A stretch of 64,000 nucleotides of DNA from Xenopus tropicalis (GCF_000004195.4 NC_030679.2:143585539-143649538), one strand, 5' to 3'; positions 21,286 through 33,779 are shown, counted from the first letter of the stretch. The notes: generated by a model from the letters alone, not told the origin. Numbers and translations are program-made.

Positions 21286-22510
21286 CTTGTAAGCAAAGAA
21301 TTCTAATTTTTCAACATGATTTCCTTTTTCTCTGTAAAAATAAAACAGTACCTGTACTTGATCCCAACTAAGATATAATTACCCCTTATTGGGGGCAGAA
21401 CAGCCCTATTGGGTTTATTTCATGGTTAAATGATTCCCTTTTCTCTGTAATAATAAAACAGTACCTGTACTTGATCCCAACTAAGATATAATTACCCCTT
21501 ATTGGGGGCAGAACAGCCCTATTGGGTTTATTTAATGGTTAAATGATTCCCTTTTCTCTGTAATAATAAAACAGTACCTGTACTTGATCCCAATAAGATA
21601 TAATTACCCCTTATTGGGGGCAGAACAGCCCTATTGGGTTTATTTCATGGTTAAATGATTCCCTTTTCTCTGTAATAATAAAACAGTACCTGTACTTGAT
21701 CCCAATAAGATATAATTACCCCTTATTGGGGCAGAACAGCCCTATTGGGTTTATTTCATGGTTAAATGATTCCCTTTTCTCTGTAATAATAAGACAGTAC
21801 CTGTACTTGATCCCAACTAAGATATAATTACCCCTTCTTGGGGGCAGAACAGCCCTATTGGGTTTATTTCATGGTTAAATGATTCCCTTTTCTCTGTAAT
21901 AATAAAACAGTACCTGTACTTGATCCCAACTAAGATATAATTACCCCTTCTTGGGGGCAGAACAGCCCTATTGGGTTTATTTCATGGTTAAATGATTCCC
22001 TTTTCTCTGTAATAATAAAACAGTACCTGTACTTGATCCCAACTAAGATATAATTACCCCTTATTGGGGCAGAACAGCCCTATTGGGTTTATTTCATGGT
22101 TAAATGATTCCCTTTTCTCTGTAATAATAAAACAGTACCTGTACTTGATCCCAACTAAGATAGAATTACCCCTTATTGGGGCAGAACAGCCCTATTGGGT
22201 TTATTTCATGGTTAAATGATTCCCTTTTCTCTGTAATAATAAAACAGTACCTGTACTTGATCCCAACTAAGATATAATTACCCCTTATTGGGGGCAGAAC
22301 AGCCCTATTGGGGTTATTTAATGGTTAAATGATTCCCTTTTCTCTGTAATAATAAAACAGTACCTGTACTTGATCCCAACTAAGATATAATTACCCCTTA
22401 TTGGGGGCAGAACAGTCCTATTGGGTTTATTTCATGGTAAAATGATTCCCTTTTCTCTGTAATAATAAAACAGTACCTGTACTTGATCCCAACTAAGATA
22501 TAATTCAGGC
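21286..22510. repeat. 113-bp minisatellite derived from a MITE interior, about 11 units
   Basis: Unit begins ATTCCCTTTTCTCTGTAATA and contains GTACCTGTACTTGATCCC and GAACAGCCCTATTGGG. The same unit appears in the complete MITE 31254-31806 and as an array at 54998-56319. Here it abuts gag directly at about 22505, implying a deletion of the gag segment that remains in element II. Confidence 0.95.
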
Positions 22511-25500
22511 CTTGGATTTATGGCTTGGGGTGGAACAGAGTTGGAAACAAAGGCCGGTGCATAAGCATTTAACCTTGACACTGGTTTAGGGCCCATAGAT
22601 GTGTTGGGTTGCAGCTGTGGAGCAGTGGCTGGATGCACTGGAGCATAAATAGGTAGGTTGTCTTAAGATGCAGCCATGGTCTTGTGTAATGCAGCCATGG
22701 TGACTGGGAGCTGTAGTTTTAGAGCCTGTTGCATCAGATGCGACTGAATGTCTGCTGCTTTGGTTTAGGACATAGTTGGTAATGCGTTCCAGGTAACCCT
22801 TTGGGTCTGTTGGACTGCAACAATTTATTTTACTCTCATCAGCCTCTTGTTCTAAACATTCAGCCTTGCCAGAGCTGTGGCCGCTCACACTGCTTTTCCA
22901 AAGACTCCATTTCTGCTTTCTTGCAAATGGCTTCTGCTTCCATTTCTACTTTCTTGCGTGGAGCTTCTACTTCCATTTCTATTTTCTTGATTGGAGCTTC
23001 TACTTCCATTTCTACTTTCTTGCGTGGAGCCTCTGCTTCCATTTCTACTTTCTTGCGTGGAGCCTCTGCTTCCATTTCTACTTTCTTGATTGGAGCCTCT
23101 GCTTCCATTTCTACTTTCTTGCGTGGAGCCTCTGCTTCCATTTCTACTTTCTTGCGTGGAGCTTCTGCTTCCATTCAAACTTTCTTGCTTGGAGCTTCTG
23201 CTTCCATTTCTAATTTCTTGCATGGAGCTTCTGCTTCCATTCCAACTTTCTTGCTTGGAGCTTCTGCTTCCATTTCTAATTTCTTGTGTGGAGCTTCTTA
23301 TTCCATTTCTACTTTCTTGCATGGAGCTTCTGCTTCCATTTCTAATTTCTTGTGTGGAGCTTCTGCTTCCATTTCTACTTTCTTGCGTGGAGCTTCTACT
23401 TTGATTTCTACTTTCTTGCGTGGAGCTTCTAATTCCATTTCTACTTTCTTGCGTGGAGCTTCTGCTTCCATTCCAACTTTCTTGCGTGGAGCTTCTGCTT
23501 CCATTCCAACTTTCTTGCTTGGAGCTTCTGCTTCCATTTCTAATTTCTTGCGTGGAGCTTCTTATTCCATTTCTACTTTCTTGCATGGAGCTTCTGCTTC
23601 CATTTCTACTTTCTTGCGTGGAGCTTCTGCTTCCATTTCTAATTTCTTGTGTGGAGCCTCTGCTTCCATTTCTACTTTCTTGAGTGGAGCTTCTACTTTG
23701 ATTTCTACTTTCTTGCGTGGAGCTTCTAATTCCATTTCTACTTTCTTGCGTGGAGCTTCTGCTTCCATTTCTACTTTCTTGCGTGGAGCTTCTACTTCCA
23801 TTTCTACTTTCTTGCGTGGAGCTTCTACTTCCATTTCTACTTTCTTGCGTGGAGTTTCTGCGTCTATTTCTACTTTCTTGCGTGGAGCTTCTGCTTCTAT
23901 TTCTACTTTCTTGCGTGCAGCTTCTGCTTCTATTTCTACTTTCTTGTTTGGAGCTTCTGCTTCCATTTCTTCCTTCTTGCGTGCAGCTTCTGCTTCTATT
24001 TCTACTTTCTTGCGTGCAGCTTCTGCTTCTATTTCTTCTTTCTTGCATGCAGCTTCTGCTTCCATTTCTACTTTCTTGCGTGCAGCTTCTGCTTCCATTT
24101 CTACTTTCTTGCTTGGTGCCTCTGCTTCCATTTCTGCTTTCTTGTTTGGAGCTTCTGCTTCCATTTCTACTTTCTTGCATGGAGCTTCTGCTTCCATTTC
24201 TTTCTTCTTGCGTGTAGCTTCTGCTTCTATTTCTACTTTCTTGCTTGGAGCCTCTGCTTCCATGTCTAGTTTCTTGCTTGGAGCTTCTGCTTCCATTTCT
24301 ACTTTATTGCTTGGAGCTTCTACTTCCATTTCTTCTTTCTTGCTTGGAGGTTCTGCTTCCATTTCTACTTTCTTGTTTGGAGCTTCTGCTTCCATTTCTA
24401 CTTTCTTGCGTGGAGCTTCTGCTTCCATTTCTACTTTCTCGCGTGGAGCTTCTACTTCAATTTCTACTTTCTTGCGTGGAGCTTCTTATTCCATTTCTAC
24501 TTTCTTGCATAGAGCTTCTGCTTCCATTTCTACTTTCTCGCGTGGAGCTTCTACTTCGATTTCTACTTTCTTGCGTGGAGCTTCTTATTCCATTTCTACT
24601 TTCTTGCATGGAGCTTCTGCTTCCATTCCAACTTTCTTGCTTGGAGCTTCTGCTTCCATTTCTAATTTCTTGCATGGAGCTTCTGCTTCCATTCCAACTT
24701 TCTTGCGTGGAGCTTCTGCTTCCATTCCAACTTTCTTGCTTGGAGCTTCTGCTTCCATTTCTAATTTCTTGTGTGGAGCTTCTGCTTCCATTTCTAATTT
24801 CTTGTGTGGAGCTTCTGCTTCCATTTCTACTTTCTTGCGTGGAGCTTCTAATTCCATTTCTACTTTCTTGCGTGGAGCTTCTGCTTCCATTTCTACTTTC
24901 TTGCGTGGAGCTTCTACTTCCATTTCTACTTTCTTGCGTGGAGCTTCTACTTCCATTTCTACTTTCTTGCGTGGAGTTTCTGCGTCCATTTCTACTTTCT
25001 TGCGTGGAGCTTCTAATTCCATTTCTACTTTCTTGCGTGGAGCCTCTGCTTCCATTTCTACTTTCTTGCATGGAGCTTCTGCTTCCATTCCAACTTTCTT
25101 GCTTGGAGCTTCTGCTTCCATTTCTAATTTCTTGCATGGAGCTTCTGCTTCCATTCCAACTTTCTTGCGTGGAGCTTCTGCTTCCATTCCAACTTTCTTG
25201 CTTGGAGCTTCTGCTTCCATTTCTAATTTCTTGTGTGGAGCTTCTTATTCCATTTCTACTTTCTTGCATGGAGCTTCTGCTTCCATTTCTACTTTCTTGC
25301 TTGGAGCTTCTGCTTCCATTTCTAATTTCTTGTGTGGAGCTTCTGCTTCCATTTCTACTTTCTTGCGTGGAGCTTCTACTTTGATTTCTACTTTCTTGCG
25401 TGGAGCTTCTAATTCCATTTCTACTTTCTTGCGTGGAGCTTCTGCTTCCATTTCTACTTTCTTGCGTGGAGCTTCTACTTCCATTTCTACTTTCTTGCGT

Positions 25501-26054
25501 GGAGCTTCTACTTCCATTTCTACTTTCTTGCGTGGAGTTTCTGCGTCCATTTCTACTTTCTTGCGTGGAGCTTCTACTTCCATTTCTACTTTCTTGCGTG
25601 GAGCTTCTGCTTCCATATCTATCTTCCATTGAGCAAAGGCTGCCTGAAACTTAGCAGCTTCTGCATTGGCGCGTGCCTTAATAAGTTGTTGGCTGAGGAT
25701 GGAAGATCTTGATTGTAGGGATTTGGAGGATCTCATGGAGTGTCTCCCAGATACAGAACAATGAGATCTGGATTCCTGAAGTTGTGTAATTCTCACTTCT
25801 ACCTTTGTCTTTGTGATACTAAGCTATCTCTGTTTAGATTCAACTCATCAAATTCCTTTACTTCTTGACTCTGAAGTGTTGTACCACTTTAAGAAGTTGG
25901 TATATTTAAAACACAATTGCTGGTAAGTCTCAAACGTAGCAATTAATTGTTTAAGAGTGCCTTGAAGTTGCAGTGGATCAAAGGCAGGTTGAGAAACAGC
26001 AGACATACAGCTATCAATACATATTTTGACTTTTCTGCTCTCCAATCTCAGCAT
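22511..26054 (-). pseudogene. gag-like pseudogene of LTR element I with an expanded 33-bp coding repeat
   Basis: The ATG at 26054 begins MLRLESRKVKICIDSC; then ETYQQLCFKY, a frameshift shared with copy II near 25860, SSILSQQLIKARANAEAAK, and then about 80 copies of an 11-residue unit MEAEAPRKKVE. After the array come NLPIYAP-like residues and SNSVPPQAIN, where the gene is cut by the 113-bp array. In intact relatives this part of gag is a coiled coil rich in A, E and K. It is non-functional: frameshifts, no zinc finger, no pol. Confidence 0.7.
22900..25625. repeat. 33-bp coding minisatellite inside gag, about 82 units
   Basis: Unit GCTTCTGCTTCCATTTCTAC plus TTTCTTGCGTGGA on the plus strand. 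Because 33 is divisible by 3 and the unit lacks stops, four or more frames stay open; the longest is a 943-codon plus-strand shadow. Point variants (GCT/GCC, GCG/CTT) form blocks repeated at several places, which suggests higher-order duplication. The sister element II has only about three units. Confidence 0.96.
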
Positions 26055-26631
26055 TGCAAGTGGGTTCTCTATAACTTATCAAGTTTCCTTGAGATAGCAA
26101 TAACTTACAACCTCAGTAGTGTTGGCAGACAGTTGACCCAATCACAATGGCACCTTGGAGATCATTGAGAAGTTTATTCCAAACTGTGAAGATCTTGATA
26201 ACAGTGAACACTCAGATAGGTTAAAAGATCATAATTTGATCCACTCCAGCAATTATATGTGGGTACTAAAATGGAGTTTAGAAAATACTGCTGGGGGTGG
26301 AGTTAACAACACAGCCAGAAAACTGAGGAAACTACGGGGGGAGAGATGGGAACAAATGAAATGAAAGGCAAAGCATGAAATAACAATGTATAATATGACA
26401 GTGGTGAAATGTGGAATTTTGAAGCGAATCCATGGCAACAAGAATGTGTTCATCACTATTCTTCTTCAGTTCCTTAGTGAATAAAGCAGCCATTTGTTTT
26501 ATATTTACTACATGTTATTGCCTGCTACTGATAACAGCCAACAGAATGAGCTCATAAGAGCCTAAGGGGATTCCTAGCAACTAGCCCTGGCAAACAAGAT
26601 TCTAGGTGTACTACTAACCCCAGCTAGCCAA

Positions 26632-29600
26632 TCACATTTTAGCTTTATTATGAGGCAGATAAGGGTTTTGTAGGGATATCTCAAAAACAAGTAAGTTTTT
26701 CCTTGTATGGAAAGGGGTTATCCCTTGCAAAGAATGAGTAACGGCACCTCGAAGTGTCTCTTCTGCCACAACAACACAAATAATACTGCCCCCTGGTGGC
26801 AGAACTGGTATTTGCTTAACTAAATGATGCAGGATGTGACCCTGTACAAACCTGGGATTGGTGCCAAAGAGGTCAATATTGAGGCAGTGCGTGCCTTTAG
26901 CTAATGGCACTGGGATTGGGGCGCTGCTCAGGCTGAGGAGCTCAGGGGAGACGTGAGGGAGAGGAGAGTGTTGGGGAGGGGGGTTAATATGAGTGGGGGC
27001 AGGGTGGCTGCATTGAGTACCCAAGGAACTGGGGGTATCAGAATTAGTGGATTTGGAGTAGATCCAGACAAGCCCCAATCCCAGCAATAACTTTAAGTTG
27101 CATTTGTGTGCGGAGAGAGGAAGAAAACCCCCAATGAGAAGCCCCTTGGGAAACAGATGCTCTAGAGTGCATGGATTCTCAAAAAGATCTAGAACCTCTG
27201 AAGGACTTAGAACAACAGGGAGGGCACCCACATAGTCCCTCTTCACCCGGAGCCTCAGTGCCTTGATAGAGTCCTCCATCTGATTGTTGGGCAGCAGCAC
27301 TGAGACAACAGCCTGGAAGGGAAGAGAGGAGAGAGTAAGAGAGGGGCACGGGGGCTGCTTCTCCCAGTACAATGAGTCGGGTACAAACCCACCTTACTAT
27401 GTACAACAGGATACCTTTTCAACAAGGCAGCAGGGGGGTTTTCTTTCCTGGTCACTCTTATTTTGCCGACTTCAGGGTTCTTACAGCGTAGGTTATCCAA
27501 AGCATAACCCCGAATTACCCCGGCTATCCCATGGCCTCTCATAATTGGGGCAACACGGAGACTTTGCAGCAAAGCAGTAATCCCACCATCCACCAATAAG
27601 GTAGACAAGAAAGCAACCTGTAGACACAGAGAAAACCATCAGATGCACCATCTCTCCCTACTATACCTGTTATCCCACAGCCCCAGTCCCTTCCCAGAGG
27701 CTATTATCCCCCCACTGCTACTATAGGCACCATCTCTCCCTACTATACCTGTTATCCCACAGCCCCAGTCCCTTCCCAGAGGCTATTATCCCCCCACTGC
27801 TACTATAGGCACCATCTCTCCCTACTATACCTGCTATCCCACAGCCCCAGTCCCTTCCCAGAGGCTATTATCCTCCCACTGCTACTATAGGCACCATCTC
27901 TCCCTACTATACCTGCTATCCCACAGCCCCAGTCCCTTCCCAGAGGCTATTATCCTCCCACTGCTACTATAGGCACCATCTCTCCCTACTATACCTGCTA
28001 TCCCACAGCCCCAGTCCCTTCCCAGAGGCTATTATCCCACTGCTACTATAGGCACCATCTCTCCCTACTATACCTGCTATCCCACAGCCCCAGTCCCTTC
28101 CCAAAGGCTATTATCCCCCCACTGCTACTATAGGCACCATCTCTCCCTACTATACCTGCTATCCCACAGCCCCAGTCCCTTCCCAGAGGCTATTATCCCC
28201 CCACTGCTACTATAGGCACCATCTCTACCTACTATACCTGCTATCCCACAGCCCCAGTCCCTTCCCAGAGGCTATTATCCCCCCACTGCTACTATAGGCA
28301 CCATCTCTCCCTACTATACCTGCTATCCCACAGCCCCAGTCCCTTCCCAGAGGCTATTATCCCCCCCACTGCTACTATAGGCACCATCTCTCCCTACTAT
28401 ACCTGCTATCCCACAGCCACAGTCCCTTCCCAGAGGCTATTATCCCCCCCACTGCTACTATAGGCACCATCTCTCCCTACTATACCTGCTATCCCACAGC
28501 CCCAGTCCCTTCCCAGAGGCTATTATCCCCCCACTGCTACTATAGGCACCATCTCTCCCTACTATACCTGCTATCCCACAGCCCCAGTCCCTTCCCAGAG
28601 GCTATTATCCCCCCACTGCTACTATAGGCACCATCTCTCCCTACTATACCTGCTATCCCACAGCCCCAGTCCCTTCCCAGAGGCTATTATCCCCCCACTG
28701 CTACTATAGGCACCATCTCTCCCTACTATAACCTGCTATCCCACAGCCCCAGTCCCTTCCCAGAGGCTATTATCCCCCACTGCTACTATAGGCACCATCT
28801 CTCCCTACTATACCTGCTATCCCACAGCCCCAGTCCCTTCCCTGAGGCTATTATCCCCCCACTGCTACTATAGGCACCATCTCTCCCTACTATAACCTGC
28901 TATCCCACAGCCCCAGTCCCTTCCCAGAGGCTATTATCCCCCCACTGCTACTATAGGCACCATCTCTCCCTACTATACCTGCTATCCCACAGCCCCAGTC
29001 CCTTCCCAGAGGCTATTATCCCCCCACTGCTACTATAGGCACCATCTCTCCCTACTATACCTGCTATCCCACAGCCCCAGTCCCTTCCCAGAGGCTATTA
29101 TCCCCCACTGCTACTATAGGCACCATCTCTCCCTACTATACCTGCTATCCCACAGCCCCAGTCCCTTCCCAGAGGCTATTATCCCCCACTGCTACTATAG
29201 GCACCATCTCTCCCTACTATACCTGCTATCCCACAGCCCCAGTCCCTTCCCAGAGGCTATTATCCCCCCACTGCTACTATAGGCACCATCTCTCCCTACT
29301 ATACCTGCTATCCCACAGCCCCAGTCCCTTCCCAGAGGGTATTATCCCCCCACTGCTACTATAGGCACCATCTCTCCCTACTATACCTGCTATCCCACAG
29401 CCCCAGTCCCTTCCCAGAGGCTATTATCCCCCCACTGCTACTATAGCAACTTTAGTTTGCTGTATTTGCTCTCTCATAGCCTCCAAGTTATTTTTTATTT
29501 TCCCTGTTACTAATACTGGTTCTGCTGGTATGGTAAAAAAGACAAATTTGCTGATCTGTGAAAATATCCAGTGAATGCTGTATTGCCATACTCACCACTT

Positions 29601-29775
29601 TCCCTTTAAATTTAGCTATGAACATACTCCAATTAGAATCTGCCAACCACTCATGATACTTGTACGGTAGATAATCCAACCCATCATTTATTCCATTAGA
29701 AATGGCCATAACCTCAGAATAGTTACTGGCAGTGGCAGGGAGAATCTGTACATCCCGGAGAGAGAAATCTGACAT
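26632..29775 (-). CDS. nat16-like: N3: NAT16 / histidine N-acetyltransferase-like protein
   Basis: Exons 29596-29775, 27393-27617 and 26632-27312 encode 361 aa without interruption. All junctions are phase 0. Exon 1 carries MAISNGINDGLDYLPYKYHE and exon 2 the acetyl-CoA loop LRVAPIMRGHGIAG. Exon 3 contains LFPKGLLIGGFLPL, a Pro/His-rich linker (HINPPPQHSPLPH), LNIDLFGTNP, and a C-terminal tail ending HNKAKM that N1 lacks. One change in a conserved stretch is DSNWSMF where the others have Arg. Intron 1 (about 2 kb) is the 82-bp minisatellite; intron 2 is 80 bp. The enzyme should act in the cytosol; no signal peptide or membrane segment is seen. Function is inferred from family. Confidence 0.88.
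27643..29446. repeat. 82-bp minisatellite in intron 1 of N3, about 22 units
   Basis: Same unit as in N2, with its own variants (CTCCCAC, CCCCCCCAC, TATAACCTG). Fills almost the whole intron. Confidence 0.97.
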
Positions 29776-29944
29776 GGCAAAATGCAGTAAGTCAGCTGAA
29801 CAAGCACTGATCAAATATTCTTTCTGGAGGTAATGTGACTGCCAACTCCCACTGTCACCTGCTCTAGATACACAGATCTCTAACATGTGCAAAAGTACAG
29901 TCTTGTGTAGTGTAACAGTGATTACAAGAGTTACATTGGGGTAA

Positions 29945-30153
29945 GGGCTCTGGCACACGGGGAGATTAGTCGCCAGCGACAAAACTCCCTGTTCGCGGGC
30001 GACTAATCTCCCCGAGTTGCCATGACCCGCCATCCCACCGACGAACATTTAAGTCGCTGGTGGGATGGAGGGTCATGGCAACTCGGGGAGATTAGTCGCC
30101 CGTGAACAGGGAGTTTTGTCGCGTGCGACTAATCTCCCCGTGTGCCAGAGCCC
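29945..30153. mobile_element. Fully palindromic MITE with TAA duplication, 209 bp
   Basis: Ends GGGCTCTGGCACACGGGGAG and its complement. The whole element is one near-perfect inverted repeat, centred near 30049. It sits between TAA (29942-29944) and TAA (30154-30156). The empty site GGGGTAACAGTCACC is present in every 135-bp unit and at N4 and N5. A 3-bp TAA target fits the PIF/Harbinger group. Only N3 has it. Confidence 0.88.
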
Positions 30154-30156
30154 TAA

Positions 30157-30733
30157 CAGTCACCCTGCTATAGTTCCAGGGGTACCCAGGGCACAAATAA
30201 GGACTCACCCCAAATCCCCCCCCAACTGGCCTTCAGGCTGGGCCCCCTTAGCCCATAACAAGGTTACAGATATATAGAAACATTGGGGTAACAGTCACCC
30301 TGCTATAGTTCCAGGGGTACCCAGGGCACAAATAAGCACTCACCCCAAATCCCCCCTAACTGGCCTTCAGGCTGGGCCCCCTTAGCCCATAACAAGGTTA
30401 CAGATATATAGAAACATTGGGGTAACAGTCACCCTGCTATAGTTCCAGGGGTACCCAGGGCACAAATAAGCACTCACCCCAAATCCCCCCCTAACTGGCC
30501 TTCAGGCTGGGCCCCCTTAGCCCATAACAAGGTTACAGATATATAGAAACATTGGGGTAACAGTCACCCCGCTATAGTTCCAGGGGTACCCAGGGCACAA
30601 ATAAGCACTCACCCCAAATCCCCCCCTAACTGGCCTTCAGGCTGGGCCCCCTTAGCCCATAACAAGGTTACAGATATATAGAAACATTGGGGTAACAGTC
30701 ACCCTGCTATAGTTCCAGGGGTACCCAGGACCC
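30157..30733. repeat. 135-bp minisatellite upstream of N3, about 4 units
   Basis: Same unit as 17565-20412, here contracted, or not expanded, compared with N2. Confidence 0.96.
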
Positions 30734-30871
30734 AGGCATAAACAAAATTATTAATATTCTATGCTGGGGATGATGCTGTCTCTGTATTGTTTAATACTAT
30801 TATGCCAAATGCATGATTCTTTAATATTATCTCTCCTAAATCCTAGGATAAGCGCACAGGTCTGTACTTAC

Positions 30872-30905
30872 CCAGCACCAAGTCAGGAGCAGTTGTCCAA
30901 TCCAT
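30872..30905 (-). other. Predicted 5' splice donor upstream of N3
   Basis: GCTGG|GTAAGTACAGACC on the minus strand, identical to the N2 site. Confidence 0.4.
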
Positions 30906-31253
30906 TTCTAGTGTTAAGGTGTGGGCTGAATCTTATTCTTGTAATTTATTCTTTTTATTCATCTTTAGTGATGAGCAAATCTGACCCATTTCACTTTGCC
31001 AGGAAATTACTTACAAGTTGCCTTGAGATAGCAATAACTAACAACCTCAGTAGTGTTGGCAGACAGTTGACCCAATCAGAATGGCACCTTGGAGATCATT
31101 GAGAAGTTTATTCCAAACTGTGAATCTTGATAACAGTGAACTCTCAGATAACCCGAGAGGCGAAACACGGGTCATTCTTAGGGTCGGCAATTTCCCTGAT
31201 AAACTCACAGAAGTAGAAAAAGGGAGGAAATTAACATGATTTTTTTCCTTGTC

Positions 31254-31806
31254 CAGGTATTGGACCGCTGGTCATGGAACCCATTATCCAGAAAGTTCCA
31301 AATTACGGAAATGCCATCTCCCATAGACTCCATTATAAGCAAAGAATTCTAATTTTTCAACATGATTTCCCTTTTCTCTGTAATAATAAAACAGTACCTG
31401 TACTTGATCCCAACTAAGATATAATTACCCCTTATTGGGGGCAGAACAGCCCTATTGGGTTTATTTAATGGTTAAATGATTCCCTTTTCTCTGTAATAAT
31501 AAAACAGTACCTGTACTTGATCCCAACTAAGATATAATTACCCCTTATTGGGGGCAGAACAGCCCTATTGGGTTTATTTAATGGTTAAATGATTCCCTTT
31601 TCTCTGTAATAATAAAACAGCACCTGTACTTGATCCCAACTAAGATATAATTACCCCTTATTGGGGGCAGAACAACCCTATTGGGTTTAATTACTGTTTA
31701 AATAATTTTTTTAATAGATTTAAGGTAGGGGATCTGAATTACGAAAAGACCCCTTAAACATAAAACCTCAGGTCCCGAGCATCCTGGATAATGGGCCCCA
31801 TACCTG
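31254..31806. mobile_element. MITE with CAGGTAT...ATACCTG ends carrying a short 113-bp array
   Basis: Left end CAGGTATTGGACCGCTGG and right end ATTATCCAGG-type words ending CCCCATACCTG are inverted. It interrupts gag exactly after GSK (31807) and gag resumes at 31253. The interior has about three tandem 113-bp units (31338-31700), the source of the arrays at 21286-22510 and 54998-56319. Confidence 0.72.
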
Positions 31807-31939
31807 CACTTAGATCCAAGCGATGCCCACCTTTCCTGAATACTGTACGCTAGCTTGGAAACTATTGGTTTGATTCCATGGGCGGAGTCAAGGTAACTAA
31901 AGGCACTATCCATTGGTCTCCTTGGGTAATGTGGTGTAG

Positions 31940-32212
31940 TGGGGGGAAGTACCCGGGATGATAAAGAAAGATTGATGGGTGCTAAAGCATTGTTGGATGT
32001 AGAATTGTAGGCGGCTACCTCATATACGTTATGTATTTAAGACACCTTATATATTTGGTATGTTTTAGATACTGAGTATATCCCATACACTTTATATACA
32101 TATTTTATATGGCGATGTATAAATGTTCCTTTTTTTTTAAATTACATTTTTCTTTCATTGTACTGTAATGTATTTGTTGAAAATGAATAAAGAAATATTA
32201 AAGAAAAAAAGG
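31940..32212 (+). repeat. Possible LINE 3' end
   Basis: AT-rich stretch ending ATGAATAAAGAAATATTAAA followed by a short A-rich tail, resembling the 3' end of an L1-type element inserted in gag element II. No coding part remains and target duplications are not evident. Confidence 0.35.
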
Positions 32213-32233
32213 GCAGGGAGACCACATTGTCAG

Positions 32234-32547
32234 TAGTGATGAGCGAATCTGTCCCATTTTGCTTCGCCATAAAATTTGCAAAACGGCAAGAAAATTCGCA
32301 AAACGGCGAAAAATTTGCGAAACGTATTTGCCACTCGCGTCTATTTTTTGTCGCCCGCATTTCTTTGACGCAACCTCGCCCTTTTTTGAAGCGTCCACAC
32401 CCAATTTGACACGTGACAAAAAGAAATCTGTGCAACAAATTTTTCTGCGGCGAATTTTCACAGAAGTTTCGCAAAACCATTCGCCAATGGCGGAATGCGG
32501 AAATTAGCTGCGAATTCATGCCTGGTGAAACAATTCGCTCATCACTA
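32234..32547. mobile_element. hAT MITE of the TAGTGATGAGCGAA family, 314 bp
   Basis: Ends TAGTGATGAGCGAATCTG and, reversed, TAGTGATGAGCGAATTG. Perfect 8-bp duplication ATTGTCAG at 32226-32233 and 32548-32555 within gag. This copy fixes the family as hAT and defines its termini for the degraded copies at 5754-6045, 46988-47203 and 54640-54772. Confidence 0.88.
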
Positions 32548-32717
32548 ATTGTCAGCCTTGGAGAGTTGGAGCTCCAAAAGAAGGTCGCTGAGCTTTTGAA
32601 CTTTAAATTGTCCTTTCCAGATATCTTTGGGAAATCTTGCAGCCTTTTGAATAAGGCCTCCTCAATTGCTTCTGTGCTGCCAAAGCTACACTCAAGTCTG
32701 TTCCAAGCAGCACTAAA

Positions 32718-33018
32718 GGTCCCCATACACATTAAGACCCGCTCGCCTGGCAAGATCGACAAGCAAGCGGATCTCCCAATATCCCCACCACCTTCATCCC
32801 TGGTAATGGGCACAGTCGGCTCGGGGACTGCATCAACGAGCCGATGTGGTCCCCAATCCAACTAAATTTTTTAACCTGTCCGATCGATATCTACCCGATT
32901 TCAGGCCAGATATCGGTTAGGCAGGCCCGTCGGTAGTGCCCCTACACGGGCCGATAAGCTGCTGAATCAGTCTAAGGGACCCATATCGGCAGCTACAAGT
33001 GGCCCGTGTATGGGGACC
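32718..33018. mobile_element. TTAA-target MITE, copy 2 (about 301 bp)
   Basis: Ends GGTCCCCATACACA and CGTGTATGGGGACC. TTAA follows on the right and the mutated TAAA precedes on the left. It splits gag between GNPTAGL and WNRLECSFGS. Confidence 0.78.
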
Positions 33019-33779
33019 TTAAGTCCTGCAGTAGGGTTGCCAATATGCACTGCTTTGAGTCTCTTAATACCTTCATTAGACTGGGGACCCAGCCACCTGA
33101 TAAGTAGATCAAGTTCTTCTGTAGCTGTGATGTCTAGTTCACTCATTGTGGCCTTTTTCAGGTTTGGCATCAAACTTAGTAAGGTCTTGGTAAGTTCTCT
33201 GTGGAGCATGTATTTAGCAAACTGCAACAAATCTGTGTTTTCAGACTTTGGATTTATGGCTTGGGGTGGAACAGAGTTGGAAACAAAGGCCGGTGCATAA
33301 GCATTTAACCTTGACACCGGTTTAGAGCCCATAGATGTGTTGGGTTGCAGCTGTGGAGCAGTGGCTGGATGCACTGGAGCATAAATAGGTAGGTTGTCTT
33401 GAGATGCAGCCATGGTCTCGATTGATGCAGCCATGGTGACTGGGAGCTGTAGTTTTGGAGAAGTATCTTAGCCTGTTGCATCAGATGTGACTGAATGTCT
33501 GCTGCTTTAGTTTAGGACATAGTTGGTAATGTGTTCCAGGTAACCCTTTGGGTCTGTTGGACTGCCATGATTTATTTTACTCTTATCAGCCTCTTGCTCT
33601 AAACATTCAGCCTCGTCAGAGCTGTGGCCACTTTTCCAATGCCTCCATTTCTACTTTCTTGCAAATGGCTTCTGCTTCCATTTCTACTTTCTTGTGTGCA
33701 GGTTCTGCTTCCATTTCTACCTTCCTTTGGGAGAAGGCTGCCTGAACCTTAGCAACTTCTGCGTCGGCGCGTGCCTAAA

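Larger units (their letters stand above)
20690..26400 (-). mobile_element. BEL/Pao-like LTR retrotransposon remnant I (gag only)
   Basis: The 5' LTR at 26081-26400 starts TGTCATATTATA on the minus strand, with AATAAA at 26173-26178. A partial 3' LTR lies at 20690-20826. Between them are gag fragments, a TTAA MITE, a 113-bp array and a 33-bp array; pol is absent. The element is flanked by the two halves of a TAGTGATGAGC hAT MITE (20641-20689 and 26401-26457), which is unbroken at 46988-47203. The family call rests on gag similarity recalled from fish and frog BEL/Pao proteins. Confidence 0.7.

Noticed and set aside
22801..25632. 943-codon plus-strand reading frame with period ASASISTFLRG
   Set aside because: It is the reverse-strand shadow of the 33-bp gag minisatellite. 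Any frame stays open because the unit length is a multiple of 3 and lacks stops.
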